A stretch of DNA of 8,707 bases, from the NCBI GenBank assembly GCA_021823045.1, contig JAKAPB010000050.1, positions 1-8,707 of the forward strand, given 5' to 3'. This document shows positions 1 through 6,029 of this stretch, one piece after another. The notes beneath the pieces were generated by a model. It was given only the letters and a program-made list of their open reading frames with translations, was not told the DNA's origin and made no database searches. This DNA comes from Actinomycetes bacterium (GTDB lineage: Bacteria; Actinomycetota; Acidimicrobiia; Acidimicrobiales; Acidimicrobiaceae). Each line of letters opens with the position of its first letter. The stretch's first letter is position 1. The position numbers and the translations under genes were made by a program.

Positions 1-27
1 CTCTTCACCACTTGGCAGCACTGGCAT
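1..27 (-). CDS. Possible 5' end of a further gene in the oxidase-assembly cluster (partial)
   Basis: Downstream of the SCO1-like gene on the same strand, an ATG (complement of 25-27) opens a frame that stays open for nine codons to the window edge, reading MPVLPSGEE. The 22-base gap after the preceding stop would suit an operon member. There is only a poor purine stretch (AGAAG) as ribosome-binding site. Too little is visible to name a product, and it may not be a gene at all. Confidence 0.25.
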
Positions 28-49
28 GTGGTTACGCTTCTAGAAACCC

Positions 50-751
50 CTATAAGGCCTTCTCGGAGAAGACCGCTATTCCTTGACCCCACTTTTCGAT
101 CTGAGAACCCGACACCCTGGCCGCTTGTGCAACGTATTTAGCATGGCCATTGGGTCCCAAGAAGTAGTAGTAGGATGTGTGGACTACGTCGCCGGTCGGA
201 TTTGGCTGGACAAAGATGCCGAACTCCTTCCAGACTGCCTTCAATTGGCTCGTAGAACCGGTGAAGTAATACCAGTTTTTCAGATTCGACAAACCGTGGC
301 TCTTTGAGAACTGCCTAAGTTCGGCGGTCGATTCGTGGTACTGATTCACATTTACCGCTACGAAGGCAACATTTGACGCAGCAGAGCCGAGTTGCTTATC
401 CGCGTCCACGAGCTCTTTGGCTACGATTGGACAGATATCAGTACACTTGGGGTCCATAAACTGAACCACGACCGACTTACCCCGAAAGGCCGCCAGCGAC
501 ATCTTTTGGCCATTCTCATTAGTCAGATTGAAATTGAATTGTTGGGTTCCTCCAAACGGACTCAGACCCATTATGTTCGCCAGGCCGCTCTGCTGATTTG
601 TAATCGTGCGATCATGGATGATCACGCCGGTGGCCACACCAGCGACGATCAAGCTTCCACCAATCACATAGCCCAAGGCGCCACCGCGGCCTTTTTTTCT
701 AGAAGGGGTAGGCGGAATGGCCTTGATCTCGCTAACCTCGGTCGTTGTCAT
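50..751 (-). CDS. SCO1/SenC-family copper chaperone, membrane-anchored
   Basis: This 233-residue protein belongs to the SCO1/SenC/PrrC family, thioredoxin-fold proteins that deliver copper to the CuA or CuB site of haem-copper oxidases or keep the target cysteines reduced. A Lys/Arg-rich cytoplasmic tail (about residues 1-24) precedes one membrane segment (about 25-45), leaving the domain outside the membrane. The copper-binding CxxxC motif is visible as C103-T-D-I-C107-P, and the third ligand is probably H191 in a V-H-T-S-Y-Y context, where the family has its conserved histidine. Length is usual for the family. The ATG at 749-751 has a good ribosome-binding site, AGGAG about six bases upstream. 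It lies 73 bases after the thioredoxin gene and behind ctaB on the same strand, which supports a role in cytochrome oxidase assembly. Family call is firm; the exact target (CuA or CuB) is inferred. Confidence 0.93.
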   Translation of the reverse strand: MTTTEVSEIKAIPPTPSRKKGRGGALGYVIGGSLIVAGVATGVIIHDRTITNQQSGLANIMGLSPFGGTQQFNFNLTNENGQKMSLAAFRGKSVVVQFMDPKCTDICPIVAKELVDADKQLGSAASNVAFVAVNVNQYHESTAELRQFSKSHGLSNLKNWYYFTGSTSQLKAVWKEFGIFVQPNPTGDVVHTSYYYFLGPNGHAKYVAQAARVSGSQIEKWGQGIAVFSEKAL

Positions 752-824
752 ATATAACTCCTACAAAAATCCCCCAGATATCGCAATCTTCTAGCCAACA
801 GAATCGAAATCGTAGAATTGATCG

Positions 825-1496
825 TCATAGGATCTTTCCGCTTTCTGCCTCTAAAACCAGCTGATTCAACTGGCTCTGAGATATCTGTCCTGCTATCTCA
901 GCAACGACCTTCCCATCTGCGCCTATAGCGAAGGTAGTCGGAAGGCCATAAAGACCGTAAGGGCCAGACATAGCCCCACCAGAATCCGACGCTAGCGGAT
1001 AGGAGACCCGGTCCTTGGTGATCAAGGTCCTGGCAGAAGACGCCGAATCATTCTCATCAATTCCAATAAAGTCGACTTTCGACGTCGTCGACTTGGCCGT
1101 CGTGGCAAAAAACGGCAGCTCGGCTTTGCATGGAGTGCACCAAGATGCGAAGAAGTTCAGCACGACCGGGTGGCCCTTAAAACTTGCGAGGGAAACAATT
1201 CTATTGCCGAATAGCGCGGGCAAAGAAAACGCCGGGGCTACCTTACCCGAAAGATTGGTAATTGCAGGTGTTGCCGGGGCGGATGCCACGGGTGTCTTGG
1301 TCGCTCCCAGCGAAACGATAACTGCGTAAACGACGAGAACGAAGGAGACGGTTACCGCCCCCATCGCTATAACCAGCTTCACCGGGGAATTCCCACCCCT
1401 TTTTAGCGCAGTGGTAAAAAGCGAGTCTCTCTCCGTGGCACGCTCGGTGGTCGAACTATGGGTGCCGGACAACGACGTCAACCCCCATTGAAACAA
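825..1496 (-). CDS. TlpA/ResA-type membrane-anchored thioredoxin-like protein
   Basis: An extracytoplasmic thiol-disulfide oxidoreductase of the TlpA/ResA (AhpC/TSA-Redoxin) group. Members reduce cysteines of apocytochrome c or of oxidase copper sites and SCO proteins. From the outermost start (223 residues) a membrane segment lies at about 41-63, followed by a low-complexity Ala/Thr/Pro linker and a redoxin domain from about 85. The active site is W119-C120-T-P-C123, and the cis-proline is P186 in G-L-P-T-T-F. The start is uncertain. The frame opens with TTG at 1494-1496, inside ctaB (41-base overlap), with no clear ribosome-binding site. A GTG at 1380-1382 has GGGGTGGG upstream and would give 185 residues beginning just before the membrane segment, close to usual ResA length; the gene may really start there. 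Its place between ctaB and the SCO gene points to oxidase or cytochrome biogenesis; the specific substrate is not shown. Confidence 0.9.
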   Translation of the reverse strand: MFQWGLTSLSGTHSSTTERATERDSLFTTALKRGGNSPVKLVIAMGAVTVSFVLVVYAVIVSLGATKTPVASAPATPAITNLSGKVAPAFSLPALFGNRIVSLASFKGHPVVLNFFASWCTPCKAELPFFATTAKSTTSKVDFIGIDENDSASSARTLITKDRVSYPLASDSGGAMSGPYGLYGLPTTFAIGADGKVVAEIAGQISQSQLNQLVLEAESGKIL

Positions 1497-2361
1497 ATAG
1501 CAGTGTGAGATAGCTAATCGAATAGGAAAACACCCTCATCGCCACCTTAGGAGATTCGCTTCTTCTCAGTTTGAGTGCGTAATAGATAAATCCGATCCCG
1601 AGCAAAAGTGCCGATGAGTCATAGATTAGCCCTAAGTGGGCAACCGGACCAAGCAACAGTGTTACTGCGGTCAGCAATAGTGAATAGGCAAGAATCTGAT
1701 TGGCAGTCTTTCTAAATGTCGCGACTGCAGGGAGCATCGGCACCTTCGCCTTTGCGTAGTCATCTTTATATCTAAAGGCCAAAGCCCAGAAGTGGGGGGG
1801 AGTCCAAAGAAAAATAATAGCGAACATCATGACCGGGGCAAGGTCTAGCCGATCCGTGACCGCAGCCCAGCCAACAAGGACTGGCACCGCCCCCGCTGCT
1901 CCTCCTACGACTATGTTCGAAGAGGAGGACCGCTTGAGCCACATCGTGTAGATAAACACGTAGAAAAGAGCGGCGGAAAGGGCCAAAATAGCACTCAGCA
2001 GGTTAACCGAACTCCAGAGCATCAAGAAAGAGACCGCTTCGAGTCCAATGGCAAAAATTATCGCTGCAGAAGGTGAGACATCCCCGGTTACGAGTGGTCT
2101 ATGCTGAGTCCTCTTCATCATCGCGTCGATATCGCGATCAAACCACATATTGACTGCGTTGGCTCCCCCGGCGGCTAGTGTCCCACCGAGCACCGTGTAT
2201 ACAATTTTAAGCAAGGAAGGTAAGCCTTGGTTTGCGACGACCATAGCTGGAACTGTCGTGATCAGCAGCAGTTCAATGATCCTCGGCTTGGTCAAAGCGA
2301 CATAGGCCTTCACCGTCTTTGTGATCGAAACTGGCCTAGTTACAGTTATAACAGAGTTCAT
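1456..2361 (-). CDS. ctaB: Protohaem IX farnesyltransferase (haem O synthase)
   Basis: CtaB (COX10/CyoE) transfers a farnesyl group to the vinyl side chain of haem B, giving haem O, the direct precursor of haem A for terminal oxidases. It is a polytopic UbiA-superfamily prenyltransferase in the cytoplasmic membrane. Numbered from the chosen ATG (301 residues), the first Asp-rich motif is N71-x3-D75-x3-D79, followed by K-R-T-Q-H-R-P-L. The typical T-P-P-H-F-W-A-L-A stretch covers about 187-195, and Y-K-D-D-Y with V-P-M-L-P follows at about 198-211. Several hydrophobic helices account for most of the rest, and the length is normal. The ATG at 2359-2361 is preferred over the adjoining GTG at 2362-2364 because AAGGG lies five bases before the ATG. 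It appears to lead a three-gene unit with the thioredoxin and SCO genes. No ctaA (haem A synthase) is in the window. Confidence 0.96.
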   Translation of the reverse strand: MNSVITVTRPVSITKTVKAYVALTKPRIIELLLITTVPAMVVANQGLPSLLKIVYTVLGGTLAAGGANAVNMWFDRDIDAMMKRTQHRPLVTGDVSPSAAIIFAIGLEAVSFLMLWSSVNLLSAILALSAALFYVFIYTMWLKRSSSSNIVVGGAAGAVPVLVGWAAVTDRLDLAPVMMFAIIFLWTPPHFWALAFRYKDDYAKAKVPMLPAVATFRKTANQILAYSLLLTAVTLLLGPVAHLGLIYDSSALLLGIGFIYYALKLRRSESPKVAMRVFSYSISYLTLLFVSMGVDVVVRHP

Positions 2362-2487
2362 CACAGCCCTTGTGTCCTCGACCCACTTAATCGAACCGAA
2401 CGGATCTAAAAAGTGGACCTACTTTCACTTTCCCTACTCTATATCGCTTCTCAAACTTAAAATAGTGGAAAAAAACATTCCCAAAAT

Positions 2488-2516
2488 TTAACCTACTACA
2501 ACAACGAACTTATTCT
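2488..2516 (+). promoter_or_regulatory. Candidate sigma-70-type promoter for pepQ-efp-nusB
   Basis: In the 182-base divergent region between ctaB and pepQ, TTAACC (2488-2493) and TATTCT (2511-2516) are separated by 17 bases. Each matches four of six consensus positions. A start near 2523 would leave a short leader containing the AGAGGTGA ribosome-binding site (2531-2538). The surrounding 2440-2520 is AT-rich. I found no equally good candidate for ctaB on the other strand. Weak matches of this sort arise by chance. Confidence 0.3.
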
Positions 2517-2543
2517 GACCTAATTCCCAGAGAGGTGAACAAG

Positions 2544-3638
2544 ATGGCTATGACCGACAGAATCATGCGACTTAGGAAGAAGATTTTTGAATCCGCTCTA
2601 GATGGGATTATTCTCACTGACCTGCCATCTATCAGATACTTTACCGGCTTCACAGGCTCCTCAGCAATACTTTTTATTTCTCAAGAGCAGCTAGTAGTGA
2701 CCACAGATGGCCGATATGAAACCCAGATAAAATTCGAACTAACGGACTCAGAACTGACGAATTCAGAATACCAACTGGCAATTGGGTCTTTCTCAGATCA
2801 GATCAAGGCAATCTCAAAAGCCGTACCTAGCGGCGGCCAGATTGGGTTAGATCCGAACTCAACAACTTGGGGATTTGTAAATATTATCGAAGAATCTTTA
2901 GCTCAAAAGGCACGACTCCTTGCTAAGGATAACCTCGGATCCCACCTTAGGAGAATCAAGGATGTCGGAGAGATAAGGCGGCTGGAAAAGGCGGCTCAAA
3001 TAGCCGATGAAGCGCTAAGTCGGGTCTTGTCGCAGTTAAAAAGAGGGGTTTCGGAGAGAGACTTTGCACACAATCTTGAGGAGGAGATGTACCTCCTTGG
3101 TTCGTCCGAGCCGTCATTTGAAACCATCGTCGCTTCGGGCGAAAACTCCGCTATGCCCCACGCCCACCCCACCAGGCGAATATTTGAGGCCGGCGATATG
3201 GTCGTCATCGACTTCGGTGCGACCTTCGAGGGATACCATTCTGACATGACTCGCACCTTTGTGATAGGCGAGCCGACACAAGAGCAGGCTCGGGTCTATC
3301 TAGCCACCAAAGAGGCGCAAGCGCTAACTATCTCAATTGTCAGGGAGGGAGTTTTAGCTAAGGAGCCAGACCAAAAGGCACGCGACTACCTTAATTCGTT
3401 GGGTTTGGGGAAATACTTCCCTCATTCGGTAGGCCACGGAGTGGGATTGGAGATCCATGAATCTCCGATCCTCCACGGATCGAATTCGTCTCAACTAGGT
3501 GTGGGCGAGGTCATTACGATTGAGCCGGGGGTGTACATCGAAGGAAGCTTCGGAGTTCGAATAGAAGATATGGTTGTCGTCGAGGAAGAAGGTTGTCGCT
3601 TGATCACCTCGTTTGATAGCAACTGGGTAACATACTAG
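2544..3638 (+). CDS. pepQ: M24B-family Xaa-Pro peptidase (aminopeptidase P/prolidase type)
   Basis: A cytoplasmic two-metal peptidase that cleaves bonds involving proline, of the M24B (pita-bread) fold. From the chosen start (364 residues), a creatinase-like N-terminal domain covers about 5-130 and the catalytic domain about 140-360. All five metal ligands are present: D223 (V-V-I-D-F-G-A), D234 (H-S-D-M-T-R-T), H298 (V-G-H-G-V-G-L), E327 (T-I-E-P-G) and E341 (R-I-E-D-M). The P-H-A-H-P stretch at about 205-209 is also typical. The frame extends to a GTG at 2535, but that GTG is part of the ribosome-binding site AGAGGTGA. The ATG at 2544-2546, five bases after it, is therefore the better start; another ATG at 2550 is possible. 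It is the first gene of pepQ-efp-nusB, an order widely conserved in Actinomycetota and Firmicutes. The sequence does not decide between aminopeptidase P and prolidase activity. Confidence 0.93.
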   Translation: MAMTDRIMRLRKKIFESALDGIILTDLPSIRYFTGFTGSSAILFISQEQLVVTTDGRYETQIKFELTDSELTNSEYQLAIGSFSDQIKAISKAVPSGGQIGLDPNSTTWGFVNIIEESLAQKARLLAKDNLGSHLRRIKDVGEIRRLEKAAQIADEALSRVLSQLKRGVSERDFAHNLEEEMYLLGSSEPSFETIVASGENSAMPHAHPTRRIFEAGDMVVIDFGATFEGYHSDMTRTFVIGEPTQEQARVYLATKEAQALTISIVREGVLAKEPDQKARDYLNSLGLGKYFPHSVGHGVGLEIHESPILHGSNSSQLGVGEVITIEPGVYIEGSFGVRIEDMVVVEEEGCRLITSFDSNWVTY

Positions 3639-3781
3639 AGCTACCGAATATCTACTGTGTTGAAAAAGACAGCAACCCACCTGGAGATCTCGTCGGCCCG
3701 TACTCTTAGTCCAATGCACCTTTCACGCCTATTGCCACCTTTCCCGAACTAGGACCGCCCTAAAGTGGCTAGAATCTTCGA

Positions 3782-3803
3782 TGCGCAATTTTCGGTGCGC
3801 AAT
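3782..3803 (+). repeat. TGCGCAAT direct repeat with TGCGCA dyad before efp
   Basis: TGCGCAAT occurs at 3782-3789 and again at 3796-3803, a 14-base period. Because TGCGCA is self-complementary, the two copies can also pair as a six-base-pair stem with an eight-base loop. If efp starts at 3822 this lies in its untranslated leader, just upstream of the ribosome-binding site. Function is unknown. Confidence 0.4.
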
Positions 3804-3809
3804 AAGTTC

Positions 3810-3815
3810 GGAGAA
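3810..3815 (+). promoter_or_regulatory. Ribosome-binding site that decides the efp start
   Basis: GGAGAA lies six bases before the GTG at 3822-3824. The reading frame is open further upstream to a GTG at 3765, but that one has only AGGA at ten bases. The 3822 start gives the normal family length and places the first beta strand where it belongs. Confidence 0.7.
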
Positions 3816-3821
3816 TCATTC

Positions 3822-4388
3822 GTGGCTGTCTCAACCTCAACCAGCGACTTCAAAAACGGTATGACGCTAGTCCTGCCAGATGGGCTCTTCAGCATTGTCG
3901 AGTTTCAACATGTCAAGCCCGGCAAAGGCGGAGCTTTCGTACGTACGAAACTCAAAAACCTCAAATCCGGTGCGGTCATTGAAAGAACCTACCGTGCCGA
4001 TGAAAAGTTAGATCAGGCAATAATCGACAAGAGCGATATGCAGTTCCTCTACCGCGATGGCTCTCAAGTGGTCTTCATGGATACCAACACATACGACCAG
4101 ATCCAAGTCGAGGAGACTGTCCTCGGAAATGCGGTGAACTTTCTCAAAGAGGGTGACATCGCAACGCTAAGCACATACGAGGGATCGGTGGTAACGACCG
4201 AACTTCCGGCGGCGGTTGAACTTACTGTGGTTGAGACCGAGCCCGGAATTCAAGGTGATCGGGTATCTGGAGCGAGAAAGCCCGCCACGCTTGAAACGGG
4301 TATCGTAGTTCAGGTTCCACTCTTTGTGAACATAGGCGAGAAGATTAAAGTGGACACCAGGTCGGGCGAATACCTGACCCGTGCCTAA
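3822..4388 (+). CDS. efp: Translation elongation factor P
   Basis: EF-P enters the ribosomal E site and relieves stalling at polyproline stretches. From the GTG at 3822 the protein has 188 residues, the family norm (about 185-190); the frame's earlier GTG at 3765 would add 19 residues that do not resemble EF-P. The N-terminal KOW-like domain carries the tip loop K32-P-G-K35-G-G-A-F, with K35 at the position of the modified lysine in E. coli (K34). The central OB domain follows, and the C-terminal OB domain has the signature G-D-R at about 145-147 and K-P-A-T-L-E-T-G at about 153-160, ending D-T-R-S-G-E-Y-L. The loop reads PGKGG, not the PGKGP form described for many Actinobacteria. No modification enzyme (EpmA, EarP or YmfI type) is visible in the window. 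nusB follows 11 bases later. Confidence 0.96.
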   Translation: MAVSTSTSDFKNGMTLVLPDGLFSIVEFQHVKPGKGGAFVRTKLKNLKSGAVIERTYRADEKLDQAIIDKSDMQFLYRDGSQVVFMDTNTYDQIQVEETVLGNAVNFLKEGDIATLSTYEGSVVTTELPAAVELTVVETEPGIQGDRVSGARKPATLETGIVVQVPLFVNIGEKIKVDTRSGEYLTRA

Positions 4389-4399
4389 GTCCATATTCG

Positions 4400-4807
4400 A
4401 TGCCCAAGAGTAAAAAATCATTCAGAGAACGCACCCTTTCACTACTCTATGAAGCAGAGATCAAAGGCGTACAACCCAGCCAGATCATCAAAGAGACCGA
4501 AGTCCAAGAGGATCACTTCGTGACATCTCGGCTCATAGCGGTTGAATTACGCCGAGCACAGATCGATGAGTTAATTGGATCACACTCCTTGGAATGGGAA
4601 CTCGACAGGATGCCGCTGATCGACTTGTGCCTGCTGAGAATCGCTGTTTCCGAACTGCTCGAGGATAAACATCCGACAAAGGCGATCATCATATCTGAGG
4701 CGGTCGAACTCGCCAAAAACTTCTCTACCGACTCGTCATCAAAGTTCGTAAATGGCGTACTTTCTGCGATCTCGAGCGACTTAGAAAAAGAAACAGAGAA
4801 CGGCTGA
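4400..4807 (+). CDS. nusB: Transcription antitermination factor NusB
   Basis: NusB binds boxA RNA together with S10 (NusE) and supports processive, antiterminated rRNA transcription. The 135-residue all-helical protein shows the family landmarks: R-x-L-x-L-L-Y-E-A-E near residues 11-20, W66 followed by D-R-M-P-L-I-D-x-x-L-L-R at about 69-80, the E-A-V-E-L-A-K-N-F-S helix at about 100-109, and F-V-N-G-V-L at 116-121. Length is normal. The ATG at 4400-4402 has no clear ribosome-binding site and lies 11 bases after the efp stop, so translation may be coupled to efp. It ends the plus-strand unit and faces the next gene tail to tail. Confidence 0.95.
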   Translation: MPKSKKSFRERTLSLLYEAEIKGVQPSQIIKETEVQEDHFVTSRLIAVELRRAQIDELIGSHSLEWELDRMPLIDLCLLRIAVSELLEDKHPTKAIIISEAVELAKNFSTDSSSKFVNGVLSAISSDLEKETENG

Positions 4808-4842
4808 GGTCATGTCCCGACCCCAATCGCAATGAGCGATGC

Positions 4843-4876
4843 AATTAACTGGGCGGGGTAGCCTTTGGTTAATTTT
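4843..4876 (+). terminator. Possible hairpin terminator after nusB
   Basis: AATTAAC (4843-4849) and GTTAATT (4868-4874) are perfect inverted repeats, with an inner GGC (4852-4854) able to pair with GCC (4861-4863). A short run of T follows the right arm. The stem is AT-rich and interrupted and the T tract is short, so it would be a weak terminator. A smaller hairpin, ATCGC/GCGAT (4826-4830 and 4836-4840), sits just before it. The position between two convergent genes is appropriate for either direction. Confidence 0.35.
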
Positions 4877-4880
4877 CGAG

Positions 4881-5522
4881 TCACCGCAACGAAGTTGGAA
4901 GTTGATAAATACCGTCGAGTCTTATCGGCGCTAAGTTCATCTTGAGCTGCTCAGCGGCAGACTGTATCGTTGAGTTCGTCTCTGCGATCAGCTTCTGCAT
5001 AGTTTGGAATCTACTGCGAATGTCGGTTATAGCCCCGAGGTCGTTTCGGTTGCTCAGCAACGTCTGAACATCTTTGATCATCTGCGCGGCATTTGGGTCC
5101 GCCCAGGTAGCCGCATCGTTGGTAGCAAATTCAAGGCCGAAATGGGCCAAGGTATTCGGAGGCGCCATAGTAGCAAGGTCATAAATATCAGAATTTCCAG
5201 CGATGGTACAGACCGGCTCATCATTAGTCATGATCTGATTAGCAACTGACACTTCGGTCGAGGAGCCGCCTACGATTCCGGAATAAGCAGCGAGGGAGTC
5301 GGAAAGTCCGGCATTGCAGCCGGCAAGATATGTAGCAACCGAATTCTGGAACGTTCGTAGATCACCTTGACGATCGGCCAAAGTAACGTGACTCGGGAGA
5401 TCCACCAGCACCACAAGACCAACCATTACCACTACGGCAATCGCAACCCAACGACCTTTTTTACGATCAAATGCCAGCTTCTCCCTAGGGGATCTAAATA
5501 TTCCATCAGGTCCTAATGACAA
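4881..5522 (-). CDS. Membrane-anchored extracytoplasmic protein of unknown function
   Basis: I do not recognise this 213-residue protein. It has a charged N-terminus ending in D-R-K-K-G-R, one membrane segment at about 25-41, and no lipobox. A mostly helical, exported-looking domain of about 170 residues follows, polar and rich in Ala, Asn, Ser and Thr. Exactly two cysteines (C69, C105) lie in the outer part and could form a disulfide. The last third (about 145-195) looks amphipathic and could form a helical bundle or coiled coil. The start is TTG (5520-5522); GGGAGAG lies nine bases upstream, which supports it, and no ATG occurs before the membrane segment. It stands alone, convergent with nusB, and has a candidate promoter just upstream. 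Codon use is similar to its neighbours. It could be an envelope structural or sensory protein, but nothing seen decides this. Confidence 0.75.
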   Translation of the reverse strand: MSLGPDGIFRSPREKLAFDRKKGRWVAIAVVVMVGLVVLVDLPSHVTLADRQGDLRTFQNSVATYLAGCNAGLSDSLAAYSGIVGGSSTEVSVANQIMTNDEPVCTIAGNSDIYDLATMAPPNTLAHFGLEFATNDAATWADPNAAQMIKDVQTLLSNRNDLGAITDIRSRFQTMQKLIAETNSTIQSAAEQLKMNLAPIRLDGIYQLPTSLR

Positions 5523-5545
5523 TCTTCAACTCTCTCCCTCATCGA

Positions 5546-5574
5546 AAGATACCTCGATGGTCAAATCGAGCCAA
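5546..5574 (-). promoter_or_regulatory. Candidate promoter with dyad for the unknown exported-protein gene
   Basis: On the minus strand TTGGCT (5574-5569) and TATCTT (5551-5546) are spaced by 17 bases, each matching four of six consensus positions. Transcription would begin a few bases downstream, giving a leader of about 20 bases that includes GGGAGAG. A perfect dyad, CTCGAT/ATCGAG (5553-5558 and 5565-5570), occupies the spacer. A second, overlapping dyad, CATCGA/TCGATG (5540-5545 and 5554-5559), covers the -10 region. Such placement is typical of operators, but no regulator is known here. Confidence 0.35.
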
Positions 5575-5613
5575 CCGAACCTTACCAACCAACTGCAATC
5601 GTTATGCCTCCCG

Positions 5614-5621
5614 AAATTAAA
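5614..5621. repeat. Left copy of putative 8-bp target-site duplication
   Basis: AAATTAAA directly abuts the left terminal inverted repeat and is repeated exactly at 5784-5791 against the right one. Confidence 0.7.
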
Positions 5622-5783
5622 CATGCTTATAAAGCTAGACAAGTCAAGTCCCCTCGGATTCCAAAGCACACGATCGATTTTTGATCAATAGGCCCTTGAG
5701 CAGCACCTTTCCCACACATGATCCAGGACATTTGGATTCCACGGGGTAAATAGCCCGTGAACTGTCATAGCTTTATAAGCATG
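5622..5783. mobile_element. MITE-like non-autonomous element, 162 bp
   Basis: The ends are a perfect 16-base inverted repeat: CATGCTTATAAAGCTA at 5622-5637 and its complement at 5768-5783. With small bulges the similarity runs on to about 25 bases (left GACAAGTCA, right complement TGACAGTTCA). An identical 8-base direct repeat flanks both ends, as expected of a transposase-generated duplication. The interior has no credible coding frame; it holds an 8-base direct repeat, GGATTCCA (5656-5663 and 5734-5741), and a hairpin, CACGGG/CCCGTG (5740-5745 and 5754-5759). A transposase acting in trans from a related insertion sequence would be needed. Several IS families make 8-bp, AT-rich duplications, and the end sequence does not let me choose among them. 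No second copy is in the window. Confidence 0.72.
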
Positions 5784-5791
5784 AAATTAAA
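5784..5791. repeat. Right copy of putative 8-bp target-site duplication
   Basis: AAATTAAA, identical to 5614-5621, directly follows the right terminal inverted repeat. The match could be read as nine bases (GAAATTAAA), but the ninth base at 5783 also belongs to the inverted repeat. Confidence 0.7.
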
Positions 5792-6021
5792 TGAACCAGA
5801 CTTTCGCAAACATCGCTAATAGCAGTTCCACTAAATTCGCCACCGTTAAAAGAGGCACCAATCAGAGCCGTTGTAGCGCAGATATAACGCCGCTCCAACG
5901 AGAACATGGACAAGATTACCACTTTCAAGCGTCCTAGCTGGACTACAACCTATCGTAGAAGTCATGACAATCCCCGATCAACCAGGCAGTAACCCCTCTG
6001 CTCGTGCGGATGGCGAGAGTG
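5792..6021. other. Gene-poor stretch between the MITE-like element and aroB
   Basis: About 230 bases with no convincing gene. Only small frames occur: minus 5773-5922 (49 residues, GTG start, stop supplied by the element's right end), minus 5846-5965 (39 residues) and plus 5906-5992 (28 residues). None resembles a family I recognise. Where actinobacterial synteny would put aroQ after aroB, no start of a type II dehydroquinase (its N-G-P-N-L-N motif) is visible in any minus frame. I see no tRNA or other RNA gene. Confidence 0.55.
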
Positions 6022-6029
6022 CTAAGGGG
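5993..6029 (-). terminator. Possible hairpin at the aroB 3' end
   Basis: CCCCT (5993-5997) pairs with AGGGG (6025-6029), and inside it CTCG (6001-6004) can pair with CGAG (6014-6017), enclosing the aroB stop codon. There is no T tract on the minus-strand side, so an intrinsic terminator is doubtful. Confidence 0.25.

Noticed and set aside
83..757. Plus-strand frames of 74 and 121 residues opposite the SCO gene
   Set aside because: They are antisense shadows of a gene with clear family motifs and its own ribosome-binding site; their translations show no domain.
1794..1801. Run of seven G in ctaB as a possible frameshift site
   Set aside because: The frame reads straight through the conserved T-P-P-H-F-W motif and on to a normal C-terminus, so no frameshift is indicated.
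2996..3719. Frames of 61-86 residues overlapping pepQ in other frames
   Set aside because: pepQ has all five metal ligands across this stretch; the overlapping frames lack ribosome-binding sites and motifs.
5846..5965. 39-residue minus-strand frame with GGGGA before its ATG
   Set aside because: Too short, no recognisable content, and it overlaps another small frame in a different phase; a chance frame is more likely.
5906..5992. 28-residue basic plus-strand frame
   Set aside because: Weak ribosome-binding site and no support from composition or context.
5792..6021. Decayed aroQ remnant after aroB
   Set aside because: Position would fit synteny, and one short stretch (E-F-x-G-T-A-I-S-D-V-C) faintly recalls the AroQ C-terminal part. 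The N-terminal and catalytic motifs are missing, so the resemblance is too weak to claim.
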